Shown: in pieces, positions 26,682 to 34,110 of the stretch
Position numbering within the stretch: the first letter of the stretch is position 1
Layout of the letters: the number at the start of each line of letters is the position of its first letter
Source: VXLM01 sp034421575
Lineage (GTDB): Bacteria > Chloroflexota > Dehalococcoidia > Lucifugimonadales > VXLM01
Length of the DNA: 44,973 nt
Assembly (NCBI GenBank): GCA_034421575.1
Contig: DAOUKG010000018.1
Span: 1-44,973 of the forward strand
Direction of reading: 5' to 3'
Translations under genes and position numbers: made by a program
The notes under the pieces: model-generated
Database searches by the model: none
Told to the model about the DNA's origin: nothing
What the model saw: the letters and a program-made list of their open reading frames with translations, nothing else

Positions 26682-27764
26682 TCAGTGCTCGTCCTCTGTA
26701 TATAGCTGGGCCCTATGGCGGATGGTATCTGCGTGGTCGTAGATTTCGTTTAGGGACTCAATAGGATGATGAATTTCTTGCTTATCTTCATCTAATGTAG
26801 TCAAAACCAGCCGCTCCGGGTTGTTGAAACGCAGACGGCAGATAGGCTTCCGGTTCGTATCGTCCAGAAGAATCCCACAATAGCTTTTCGTGTCCCTGAG
26901 AGTTACCCGACTAACATCCAGGCCTTCCCGGAGGATGGCCTTCACGATCATGTATCCCTCCAATTCCTGCGCGGTGGTGACGATACCACGGTCGTCGATT
27001 TCTTCCACGCTGTCATCTTCGGAGTCGTCGGAGTCATCGGACTCGCCTGACTCGCGGGCTATGGCGGTCTTTAGCGTGAGGTCGATTCTGTCGTTGATGA
27101 ATTCCCTGAACGCCCGTGTGGCAAGTCGTTCAAATCTCTCTCTGACGGGCTTAGTGAATGTTCTAGAGTAGACATTTCGGGCAAGCCACCGGACAAATTC
27201 TTCGTCCGGTTCGGTCATTTGCTTCACAAGCGCCTGCTTCATCCCGCGTATGTACTTTAGCACCGCGGCCGCTTCCAATGTGGAGTCGACATCAAAGGAC
27301 TGCTTCTCGAATCGCTTGAGTTCCTCTAGGGACTTGTCGTCAAGGATCAGCAGGTCAATCTCAAGGAAGGGTCTGTCGTCCATCTTGTTGGTCTCGTCAA
27401 GGTCGCTAAAGAACTTGTAGACGATGCCATTTGTTAGGACGCCAATCCGGGCCTTTGTGGACGTGAAGTAACGGTACAGTTGGGATATTGAGGATGTGTC
27501 GAGAGTGTCTTCCACATGCTTGCACTCGAATAGTATCGACGGATCGCCATCGTGCATGATGGCGTAGTCGACCTTTTCACCGCTCTTGATCCCGACATCC
27601 GCAGTGAACTCAGGCACAACTTCGCGGGGGTCGAATACGTTGTATCCGAGTTCTTGAATGAAGGGCATTACTAGTGCGTGTTTGGTGGCCTCCTCAGTTT
27701 CTAGTGTTTCACGAAGCTCGGTCGCTCGATCAGCTAAGCTCTCGAATCCAGTGTTGGCCATCAT
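26682..27764 (-). CDS. Solitary nuclease-like protein, HsdR N-terminal/COG4748 type
   Basis: A 360-residue protein whose N-terminal half (about 20-150) resembles the nuclease domain of type I restriction HsdR proteins, with a PD-(D/E)XK signature (Asp66, then Glu80-Cys-Lys82). The C-terminal region after an acidic stretch (SGESDDSDDSEDDS, near 225-238) resembles the additional domain seen in COG4748-type restriction-like proteins. No methylase, specificity subunit or helicase is nearby, so it is not a complete restriction system. GGGAG lies eight bases before the start. It lies between an intact PhyH gene and a PhyH remnant. Confidence 0.8.
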   Translation of the reverse strand: MMANTGFESLADRATELRETLETEEATKHALVMPFIQELGYNVFDPREVVPEFTADVGIKSGEKVDYAIMHDGDPSILFECKHVEDTLDTSSISQLYRYFTSTKARIGVLTNGIVYKFFSDLDETNKMDDRPFLEIDLLILDDKSLEELKRFEKQSFDVDSTLEAAAVLKYIRGMKQALVKQMTEPDEEFVRWLARNVYSRTFTKPVRERFERLATRAFREFINDRIDLTLKTAIARESGESDDSDDSEDDSVEEIDDRGIVTTAQELEGYMIVKAILREGLDVSRVTLRDTKSYCGILLDDTNRKPICRLRFNNPERLVLTTLDEDKQEIHHPIESLNEIYDHADTIRHRAQLYTEDEH

Positions 27765-27816
27765 GTGTAACGCTCCCAGTGTTGATCGCTTTACTGAACC
27801 TATTCGCCGTCCTCGG

Positions 27817-27954
27817 TTAACCCAAGCGCATGTAGGTTCGGCCTTTGCTCCGGTTGTCGATCTCCTTGCGCAGGCTCGCCACCTCGTCTGCGCCCAAGAA
27901 CCCGCGCACGGCGACCGAGCCGTTATCGTGCGTGTGGCTGTTCTGACATCCCAA
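27817..27954 (-). pseudogene. Remnant of a second PhyH gene
   Basis: A 45-codon frame (GCQNSHTHDNGSVAVRGFLG, then ADEVASLRKEIDNR) matches the N-terminus of the PhyH protein at 26539 (GWVAVRGFMDADEVAGLRKE), then ends with GRTYMRLG and a stop. The rest of the enzyme is missing. An extra T has turned the start into ATTGGG instead of ATGGGA. The upstream flank (27971-28002) also matches the PhyH upstream flank (26557-26587), including CATCATACACGAACG. It is a duplicate with an internal deletion. Confidence 0.78.
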
Positions 27955-28054
27955 TAAGATTTCCTTCAATGGTGAGATGTTGGGGGACATCATACACGAA
28001 CGGATATTAGATGTACGTCTGTGAATGATACGAATGGCTTACTCGCGATAGAAA

Positions 28055-28318
28055 TCAGGCACTTATCGTAACTCGGCTGCGTTCCTGTGCCAGATCGTAA
28101 TTCGCCTGCCTCCGCATCCAGAACTCGGCGTTGCTCCACCCAATGCGTTCCAGTGCCAGGGCAACCGCAGGAGAAATTCCGCACCGCCCATTCACCAACC
28201 TCGACATCGTGTTTCGGCTCACACCTAGGTGGTTGGCGCACTGCGTAACCGTCCAGCCCTCGGCTTCCATGCTCTCGCGAACGCTTACTCCGGGATGTGA
28301 TGGGTTTGTGGTGCTCAT
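28055..28318 (-). CDS. HigA-type antitoxin, XRE-family HTH, without visible toxin
   Basis: An 87-residue protein with the HigA-type helix-turn-helix: PGVSVRESMEAEGWTVTQCA, then NHLGVSRNTMSRLVNGRCGISP and LALERIGWSNAEFWMRRQ. HigA represses its own operon and neutralises the ribosome-dependent nuclease HigB. In most loci higB lies just upstream; here the upstream gene is the HpcH aldolase, 8 bp away, and no HigB is seen. It may be an orphan regulator or remnant of a module. The start at 28318 is the first Met of the conserved domain. Confidence 0.85.
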   Translation of the reverse strand: MSTTNPSHPGVSVRESMEAEGWTVTQCANHLGVSRNTMSRLVNGRCGISPAVALALERIGWSNAEFWMRRQANYDLAQERSRVTISA

Positions 28319-28326
28319 TTGGTCAG

Positions 28327-29124
28327 CTACCGCCCCAGCGCCTTCGCCAATTCCCCGCCCTGCTCCTGCATGTAGTCGTAGATGATGTTCACGTCCGTGC
28401 CTATACAGAAGTCGATGACGCCCATGTCCATGTACGGCTTGGCGTCCTCCCAGTTGCCGATCTCGATGCGTGGACGGATGCCCTTGGCGATGCACGTCTC
28501 GATCGTGTACTTCTGGGCCTCCATAATCTCCGGGTGATCGTAATCGCCCGCCCTGCCGATGCTCATCGAGTAGTCGCCGGGGCCGAACTGCACCATGTCG
28601 ATGCCCGGCACGTCGAGGATGGCCTCCAGGTCTTCCACCGCCTCGCGCTTCTCGACCATGATCGCGATCACCGCCTCCTCCGCCACCTTCACCCAGTCCG
28701 CCAGCGACACGCCGGGGAACACGTAGCCCATATCCCTCGTGCTCGTCGCCCCCGCGATGCCCCCGGCGGACGGCGTCTCCGGCCTGACCGCCCGCACCGA
28801 CTCCAGCGCGTCGTCTACCGTGCGGATGTCTGCGAACAGCAGGTTCTGAATGCCGGACCCCGTCGCCTTCTCTGCAAGGTACGTTCGCGGCTCCTGGTCG
28901 ACCTTAATCATGGAGGTCATGTGGTCGAACAGCTCGATGGCCCGCGCAAAGTTGTCCAACGAAAACAGGTCATACGGGGCATACTGGCTCGTGAATTCCA
29001 CGTAGTCGATGGTGCTGGAGTACCCGATCACCTCGGCAAATCCCGGCCACACCGTGTGGACGTGCGTCCCGATGGTCGGCTTCCCCTCATTGATGAGATC
29101 GCGCAAAACGTTGTTCTTCTTCAA
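28327..29124 (-). CDS. HpcH/HpaI-family aldolase
   Basis: A 265-residue class II (metal) aldolase related to 2,4-dihydroxyhept-2-enedioate aldolases, which cleave hydroxy-oxo-acids. The metal-binding acids are in IMVEKREAVEDLE and GPGDYSMSIG. The family breaks down aromatic- or sugar-derived oxo-acids to pyruvate and an aldehyde; the exact substrate is unknown. It precedes the HigA gene by 8 bp and is separated from the acyl-CoA dehydrogenase gene by a repeat-rich spacer. Confidence 0.87.
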   Translation of the reverse strand: MKKNNVLRDLINEGKPTIGTHVHTVWPGFAEVIGYSSTIDYVEFTSQYAPYDLFSLDNFARAIELFDHMTSMIKVDQEPRTYLAEKATGSGIQNLLFADIRTVDDALESVRAVRPETPSAGGIAGATSTRDMGYVFPGVSLADWVKVAEEAVIAIMVEKREAVEDLEAILDVPGIDMVQFGPGDYSMSIGRAGDYDHPEIMEAQKYTIETCIAKGIRPRIEIGNWEDAKPYMDMGVIDFCIGTDVNIIYDYMQEQGGELAKALGR

Positions 29125-29178
29125 AGTCGTCTCCTAATTAGTGTGTTGGCATTCAATACGGCGCAACCCGTCCAAACC

Positions 29179-29346
29179 GTCATTCCCGCGCACGCGGGAA
29201 TCCATAACTCCCTTGTATTTCGTCTATCAGCCCCCAAGCACCCCATCCGTCATTCCGGCGGAGGCCGGAATCCAGAGATCCTAATCAGCAAAATATGGCA
29301 GCTTGGGTCAGGGTGATTTACCCCCTCTCCCGTTCGCGGGAGAGGG
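29179..29346. repeat. Cluster of three short palindromic repeats
   Basis: The spacer between the aldolase and acyl-CoA dehydrogenase genes holds GTCATTCCCGCGCACGCGGG (29179-29203), GTCATTCCGGCGGAGGCCGG (29249-29273) and a perfect 10-bp stem, CCCTCTCCCG, with a TTCG loop (29323-29346). The last is followed by TTT and could act as a plus-strand terminator. The rest of the 29125-29398 spacer shows no gene. Confidence 0.75.
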
Positions 29347-29398
29347 TTTGGGGTGAGGGTGTCTTGAGTACGTTACCAAATTCCTTTAGGTCCGGTTC

Positions 29399-30544
29399 TC
29401 ACCCCCCAAGCACATTCCGTGAAATAATCATCCGCTGGATCTCCGACGTGCCCTCGTAGATCTCCGTGATCTTCGCGTCGCGGTACAGTCGCTCTACCGT
29501 CGAAGGCGAAAAATACCCGACGCCTCCGTGAATCTGGACGGCCCTGTCCGCCGTCTCGACCGCGACACGTGACGCAAAGAGCTTTGCCATCGACGCTTCC
29601 TTGACGAAGGGCTTCCCTGCGTCGAGGAGTGTCGCCGCCTGCATCACCAGCAGTCGCGCGGCCTCGACCTCCGTCGCCATGTCGGCGATCATCCACTGGA
29701 TCCCCTGCATCTCCGAGATGGTCTTCCCGAACGCCTCGCGTTGCTTCGCGTACTTCACCGCCTCCTCGTACGCCGCCTGCGCCACGCCAACCGCCTGCGC
29801 CGCTATCCCGATGCGGCTGGCGTTCAGCACCTCCATCGTCGCCCTGAATCCCTCGTATTCCTCGCCCATCCGGTTGGTCACGGGCACCCGGCAGTCGTCG
29901 AAGAACACCTCGCATGTCGACGAGGCGCGAATCCCCATCTTGCCATGCATTGGAGTGATCGTCATGCCCGGCGCGTCGCCGTCCACGATCAGTGCAATGA
30001 AACCCCTTGAGCCAAGGCTCGGATCGAGCGACGCCAGCACGGTGAGCACACCGGCCTCAGTCGCGTTCGTGATGAAGACCTTCGACCCGTTCAGCACGTA
30101 ATCATCGCCGTCTCGCTTGGCCGTCGTGCTGATTGAGGCCGCGTCGCTGCCCGCCCCCGGCTCCGTGAGCGCGAACGCTCCAATCGTCCGCCCAGCGGTC
30201 ATGCCCGGAAGATACCTTTGCTTGTGCTCCTCCGTCCCGTGCATGTTAATGAACTGGGCCGCGAGCGACTGGTGCGCGACGTACACCGTGCTCGTCCCCG
30301 TGCATCCCCGCGCAAGCTCCTCCGCGACAATGGCTCCCTGACGGGCCGTCCCGCCACCCCCGCCATACGCCTCGTCGATGCCCAGCCCGAACAGCCCAAG
30401 CTCAGCCAAACCCTCCACGTTGTCAGCCGGAAACTCGCCGCTCTCATCGTATCCTGCCGCTCTCGGCACGAGCACGTCGTCAGCAAACTCCCGCACCGTC
30501 GTACGGAGCAACTGCTCTTCATCTGTCAACAAGAGGTGACTCAT
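29399..30544 (-). CDS. Acyl-CoA dehydrogenase
   Basis: A 381-residue FAD-dependent enzyme of normal length for the acyl-CoA dehydrogenase family. FAD-binding signature segments are GAFALTEPGAGSDAASI and the C-terminal KITEIYEGTSEIQR, which carries the catalytic Glu (near 364, in the position of short/medium-chain enzymes). It oxidises an acyl-CoA to the enoyl-CoA; chain length cannot be read from the sequence. It is a single gene among catabolic genes (HpcH aldolase, PhyH). Confidence 0.94.
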   Translation of the reverse strand: MSHLLLTDEEQLLRTTVREFADDVLVPRAAGYDESGEFPADNVEGLAELGLFGLGIDEAYGGGGGTARQGAIVAEELARGCTGTSTVYVAHQSLAAQFINMHGTEEHKQRYLPGMTAGRTIGAFALTEPGAGSDAASISTTAKRDGDDYVLNGSKVFITNATEAGVLTVLASLDPSLGSRGFIALIVDGDAPGMTITPMHGKMGIRASSTCEVFFDDCRVPVTNRMGEEYEGFRATMEVLNASRIGIAAQAVGVAQAAYEEAVKYAKQREAFGKTISEMQGIQWMIADMATEVEAARLLVMQAATLLDAGKPFVKEASMAKLFASRVAVETADRAVQIHGGVGYFSPSTVERLYRDAKITEIYEGTSEIQRMIISRNVLGG

Positions 30545-30580
30545 CGCGCCCCTGACAAAAGACCTCTACGCCATAGAATT

Positions 30581-30604
30581 GTCATTCCGGCGGAGGCCGG
30601 AATT
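30581..30604. repeat. GTCATTCCGGCGGAGGCCGG palindromic repeat
   Basis: A copy of the palindrome also present at 29249-29273, lying between the divergent acyl-CoA dehydrogenase gene and the aroF leader. Confidence 0.75.
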
Positions 30605-30672
30605 CAGCACCTGGCACCCAGAACCTAGAACCCGACTGGCAGTATGACGCACCGAAATGACCGATTGCAACC

Positions 30673-30702
30673 TTGACACAGCCTCTCCCGCACCTTTACA
30701 GT
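30673..30702 (+). promoter_or_regulatory. Promoter of aroF
   Basis: A perfect -35 box TTGACA (30673-30678), an 18-bp spacer and TACAGT (30697-30702). The predicted start (about 30709) is only about four bases before the leader-peptide ATG, so the leader transcript would be nearly leaderless. Confidence 0.65.
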
Positions 30703-30712
30703 AGATTGCGAG

Positions 30713-30799
30713 ATGCGAATATCCGGTCGCTACGCGTACTATTACTTCTACTTTACCGGCCCAACGGCTGCCGGAGGAGGACAGGTGCGCGGGACGTAG
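30713..30799 (+). CDS. Tyr/Phe-rich leader peptide of the aroF attenuator
   Basis: A 28-codon reading frame, MRISGRYAYYYFYFTGPTAA, continuing with GGGQVRGT and a TAG stop. Codons 7-14 are Tyr-Ala-Tyr-Tyr-Tyr-Phe-Tyr-Phe, so seven of eight are aromatic (five Tyr, two Phe). It lies directly behind the aroF promoter and before a terminator. This is the classic form of an attenuator peptide: ribosome stalling on the aromatic codons would sense charged tRNA-Tyr and tRNA-Phe. There is no strong ribosome-binding site before it, which fits initiation near the 5' end of the transcript. Confidence 0.78.
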   Translation: MRISGRYAYYYFYFTGPTAAGGGQVRGT

Positions 30800-30852
30800 A
30801 CCGACAAGCATCCCAAGCGAGAACACCGAGACCTCAACCGGCAGCGGTTGGG
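30756..30852 (+). promoter_or_regulatory. Antiterminator pairing of the aroF attenuator
   Basis: The segment 30760-30774 (CCCAACGGCTGCCGG) complements 30838-30852 at 14 of 15 positions, and the second segment includes the terminator loop and most of its 3' arm. A competing small hairpin (CCGGC 30756-30760 with GCCGG 30770-30774) could mask the first segment. A ribosome halted at codons 7-14 would cover the left arm of this small hairpin, freeing 30760-30774 to pair and prevent termination. Pairings are by eye; no folding energy was computed. Confidence 0.7.
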
Positions 30853-30859
30853 GTCTTTT
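30830..30859 (+). terminator. Intrinsic terminator of the aroF attenuator
   Basis: GACCTCAACCG (30830-30840) and CGGTTGGGGTC (30845-30855) form an 11-bp stem with one T-G wobble and a 4-base loop, followed by TTTT (30856-30859). It lies 21 bp before the aroF start. Confidence 0.8.
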
Positions 30860-30880
30860 CATGCGTGAAGGAGCACTCGA

Positions 30881-31942
30881 ATGCTAGAGACCAAGACAAG
30901 GGACGTTAACGTGCTAAAGACGGAGAAGCTGATTCCTCCGGCGGAACTCATCGAGGACCTGCCGGCCACCCCCAACGCGAAGCGGACGGTCGTCGAAGGA
31001 CGGCGCGCGATCCAGGCGATTCTGGAAGGCGAGGACTCCCGGTTCCTCGTCATTACGGGTCCGTGCTCGATCCACGACGAGAGCGCCGCCCTCGAATACG
31101 CGCGACGGCTGTACGACCTGAACCAAAAATACGCCGACCGAATGCTCGTCGTCATGCGGGCCTACTTCGAGAAGCCGCGTACGACCGTCGGCTGGAAGGG
31201 CCTTCTCTACGATCCGCACCTGAACGACACCTTCGACATTACGTCAGGACTCCGCAAGGGAAGAAAGCTCCTTCTCGACGTCGCGGAGATGGGCCTCCCG
31301 TCGGCAACCGAGTTCCTCGATCCCATCGTGCCCCAGTACCTTGCCGACCTCATTAGCTGGGTGGCCATAGGCGCGCGCACGACCGAGAGCCAGACCCACC
31401 GCCAGATGGCAAGCGGCCTCAGCATGCCCGTCGGCTTCAAGAACGGCACCGACGGCAACACCAAGATCGCCGTCGACGCCATCGTGTCCGCCCAGGCGCG
31501 ACACGGTTTTCTCGGCATCGACCAATCGGGCCGCACCGCCGTCATTCACACGACCGGCAATCCCTACGGACACCTCGTCCTGCGAGGCGCGAACGATGGC
31601 CCGAACTTCGATCCCGGCTCCGTCGCCTCGGCCAAGCGGCAGCTCGAAAGCGGCGGCGCTGCCCCCCATCTCGTCGTCGACTGCAGCCACGGCAACTGCA
31701 ACAAGGACTATACCAAGATGCACGAGGCATTCGAGAGCGTCGTCCAGCAGCGAGTCGACGGAAACGATGGCGTCATCGGCGCCATGCTCGAAAGCAACCT
31801 CAACCCCGGAAGCCAGAAGATCAACGGCGACTTCTCCAAGCTGGAGTACGGAGTCTCCATTACCGACCCCTGCATCGGCTGGCAGGAGACCGAAGCCCTG
31901 CTCAGCTGGGCATACGAGCGCTTGGGAACAAACTCTCACTGA
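30881..31942 (+). CDS. aroF: 3-deoxy-7-phosphoheptulonate synthase (DAHP synthase), class I
   Basis: The first enzyme of the shikimate pathway, condensing phosphoenolpyruvate and erythrose 4-phosphate. The 353-residue protein is of the E. coli AroF/G/H type, with ITGPCSIHDESAALEYA, MRAYFEKPRTTVGWKG and ARTTESQTHRQMASGL. The start at ATG 30881 has GAAGGAG seven bases upstream. It is preceded by a Tyr/Phe-type attenuator (30713-30859). Downstream on the same strand are a CPBP protease, trpA, aroH and tyrS, although a 182-bp gap with a repeat separates it from them. The symbol could equally be aroG or aroH by homology. Confidence 0.95.
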   Translation: MLETKTRDVNVLKTEKLIPPAELIEDLPATPNAKRTVVEGRRAIQAILEGEDSRFLVITGPCSIHDESAALEYARRLYDLNQKYADRMLVVMRAYFEKPRTTVGWKGLLYDPHLNDTFDITSGLRKGRKLLLDVAEMGLPSATEFLDPIVPQYLADLISWVAIGARTTESQTHRQMASGLSMPVGFKNGTDGNTKIAVDAIVSAQARHGFLGIDQSGRTAVIHTTGNPYGHLVLRGANDGPNFDPGSVASAKRQLESGGAAPHLVVDCSHGNCNKDYTKMHEAFESVVQQRVDGNDGVIGAMLESNLNPGSQKINGDFSKLEYGVSITDPCIGWQETEALLSWAYERLGTNSH

Positions 31943-32020
31943 TGTCCCTTCTCAACTACTTAGGAACTATCTCGGAATTCCCATCAAGACACTGAACAGA
32001 AAAACGGAAGCGGAAAACAC

Positions 32021-32047
32021 GTTCGCCCTGAGCCTGTCGAAGGGCAG
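32021..32047. repeat. TTCGACAGGCTCAGG-type dispersed repeat
   Basis: GTTCGCCCTGAGCCTGTCGA and the following AGGGCAG, an inverted copy of the repeat at 9485-9512, lying between aroF and the CPBP gene. Confidence 0.6.
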
Positions 32048-32124
32048 TTTCGTCAAACTTAAACATAGTCTCTTGGGCGAAGGCGGCCACATCAAATTCC
32101 TGTGATACACTCCCACAACCCGAT

Positions 32125-32847
32125 ATGACCGACCAAGAACCGCCAACAGAGACCGAGCGAAGCCCCGGACGCATAAGGGTCCCGTGGGGCATCACCGACG
32201 CCTTGATCGGCTTCGCCATCGTCGCTTGCGGCAGCTTGGTGTCCCTGCTTGCGTTGGGACGACTGCTCGGCTCATTGGAACGACAAACCGACGGGGTAAC
32301 CACCGTCGTCCTGTTTCTGCTCCAAGTCCTCATGGTCGCTACAGTCTGGCTCCTAGCAGTCAAGTGGCGCGGCGCGAGCCTGAGCAGCCTGGGACTCGGT
32401 ACGAGCGGTCTCCACTGGTCCAGGATCGTCGGCTGGGCGGCGCTGGCGCTGGGACTGAGCATTGTCGCCGGCCTTGTCTACCAACTCATCGTGGCAGGTC
32501 TGGGCATCGACTCATTGGAGCCGTCCCCCGTGCCCGAACGACTGCTGGGCGAGGGAGTCGTTCGAGCGTTCACGGTCAGCATCCTCGTCGTCGTTGGCCC
32601 CCTCGCGGAGGAGGTATTCTTCCGCGGGTTCCTGCTCTCCGCATTTGTGCAGGGCATCGGGATGCTGCCCGGCCTCATCGTCGCGTCAGCGATATTTGCC
32701 GTCGCCCACGGCGATCTCACAGTGATACTTCCAACCTTCGCCAGCGGAGCAATTCTCTCCTGGCTGTACCTCAGAACGCGTTCGATATGGCCGGGATTCC
32801 TCGCCCACGCTGGCCAGAACAGCCTCGCAGTGACATTCGCCGCATGA
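32125..32847 (+). CDS. CPBP-family intramembrane metalloprotease
   Basis: A 240-residue membrane protein with about six to seven hydrophobic segments. The Abi/CPBP motifs are complete: EE at 162-163 with the Arg of EEVFFRG (167), the FAVAHGD His (195) and the LAHAGQN His (228). These form the glutamate/histidine metalloprotease site of the Rce1-like family. The role here is unknown; some relatives process peptides or protect against bacteriocins. It overlaps the trpA start by four bases (ATGA), so it is translated together with an aromatic biosynthesis gene. Confidence 0.88.
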   Translation: MTDQEPPTETERSPGRIRVPWGITDALIGFAIVACGSLVSLLALGRLLGSLERQTDGVTTVVLFLLQVLMVATVWLLAVKWRGASLSSLGLGTSGLHWSRIVGWAALALGLSIVAGLVYQLIVAGLGIDSLEPSPVPERLLGEGVVRAFTVSILVVVGPLAEEVFFRGFLLSAFVQGIGMLPGLIVASAIFAVAHGDLTVILPTFASGAILSWLYLRTRSIWPGFLAHAGQNSLAVTFAA

Positions 32848-33644
32848 CCGTCTCAAACCGACTCGACCAAACGCTCAGCAAGGCCCGCGCCGAGGGCAGG
32901 AACGTCCTTTCCCCGTACATTACCGTGGGATTCCCGGATGTGCCCACGTCCGTCGATATCGCGGAGGCGATCTTGAGGAACGGCGGCGACCTGCTGGAAA
33001 TCGGCGTCCCCTTCAGCGACCCCATGGCCGACGGTCCCACGGTGCAGAAGACGAGCTTCCACGCCCTTCAACATGACGTCAGTGTGGGGACGTGCCTGGA
33101 CGTGGTCCGGCAGCTCCGGTCGAGAGGAATCGAGTCACCGCTCATGCTGATGGGCTACTGCAACCCCTTCCTCAAGTACGGCCTGGAGGACCTCGTGCGA
33201 GATGCGGCGGACGCCGGCGTCGATGGACTGATCGTCCCCGATCTCCCGCCGGAGGAATCGACGGAACTGGAGGCGCTCTGCGCTGAGAACAACATTCACC
33301 AGATACACTTCGTCGCCCTCACCAGCACCGACGAGCGAATCGAGTACATATCCGGCCACGCGAGCGGCTTCATCTATTGCGTCGCCGTCTTGGGAGTGAC
33401 CGGCGCGCGCCAGGATATCCGCTCCGACGTCGCCGAGCTCGTTGGGCGAGTGAGGCAGCACACGGACGTGCCGGTCATCCAGGGATTCGGCGTATCAACG
33501 AGGGAGCACATCGACGCCATCGCGACCTACGCCGACGGCGCAATCGTCGCCAGCGCCATGTTCGACGCCATAGAATACGCTCCCGCCGACCAAAAGGTAC
33601 AGGCCGCCGTCGACTTCGTCAAAGGACTCAAGGGCCGCCGGTAA
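32844..33644 (+). CDS. trpA: Tryptophan synthase alpha subunit
   Basis: Cleaves indole-3-glycerol phosphate to indole, which passes to TrpB. The 266-residue length is normal and the catalytic acids are in LEIGVPFSDPMADGP (Glu52, Asp63). The start is ATG 32844 within an ATGA overlap with the CPBP gene; the frame is open further upstream, but that part is antisense-like to family conservation. No other trp gene (trpB, trpC, trpD) is in the window, so trpA is separated from the rest of its pathway. Confidence 0.95.
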   Translation: MTVSNRLDQTLSKARAEGRNVLSPYITVGFPDVPTSVDIAEAILRNGGDLLEIGVPFSDPMADGPTVQKTSFHALQHDVSVGTCLDVVRQLRSRGIESPLMLMGYCNPFLKYGLEDLVRDAADAGVDGLIVPDLPPEESTELEALCAENNIHQIHFVALTSTDERIEYISGHASGFIYCVAVLGVTGARQDIRSDVAELVGRVRQHTDVPVIQGFGVSTREHIDAIATYADGAIVASAMFDAIEYAPADQKVQAAVDFVKGLKGRR

Positions 33645-33702
33645 CCCCTCACAAACCACTACGAAATTCTTTCTACTTTCTACGCAATACTCTCTACGAA
33701 CC

Positions 33703-34071
33703 ATGGCAAAGATACGAGGCATACGCGGCGCTACCATCGCCGACGACAACACCCAGCAGTCCATCCTCGAAGCGACAGTCGAGCTCCTCACGGTCTTGGT
33801 CGAGTCGAACGACATCGAAGTCGACGACATCGCGGCGGCGTACTTCACCACGACCCAGGACCTGAATGCCGAGTTCCCCGCCGCAGCCGCCCGGCAGCTT
33901 GGATGGCAGTACGTTGCCCTTCTCTGCGCCCATGAGATGCAGGTGCCCAACGCCATGGAGCGAGTGATCCGCGTCATGCTCCTCGTCAACACCGACAGGA
34001 AAGCCTCGGAAATCGAGTTCAAATACCTCCGGGGTTCCGACGCCCTTCGCAAACGCGTCGTAGAAAGTTAG
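33703..34071 (+). CDS. aroH: Chorismate mutase, monofunctional AroH type
   Basis: Converts chorismate to prephenate, the branch point to Phe and Tyr. The 122-residue protein matches the small trimeric Bacillus AroH type: KIRGIRGATIADDN, SNDIEVDDIAAAYFTTT and IRVMLLVNT. It lies 58 bp after trpA and 39 bp before tyrS on the same strand. Confidence 0.94.
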   Translation: MAKIRGIRGATIADDNTQQSILEATVELLTVLVESNDIEVDDIAAAYFTTTQDLNAEFPAAAARQLGWQYVALLCAHEMQVPNAMERVIRVMLLVNTDRKASEIEFKYLRGSDALRKRVVES

Positions 34072-34110
34072 ACGCCCCCGGCACCGCCGCACCGACCGGA
34101 GAATTCTGAC

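Noticed and set aside
32184..32843. Long open frame running into trpA from upstream
   Set aside because: This part overlaps the CPBP protease gene in another frame and has Arg/Gly-rich composition typical of an out-of-frame reading; trpA starts at 32844.
34072..34110. Possible T-box leader before tyrS
   Set aside because: Only 39 bases separate aroH and tyrS, too short for a T-box.
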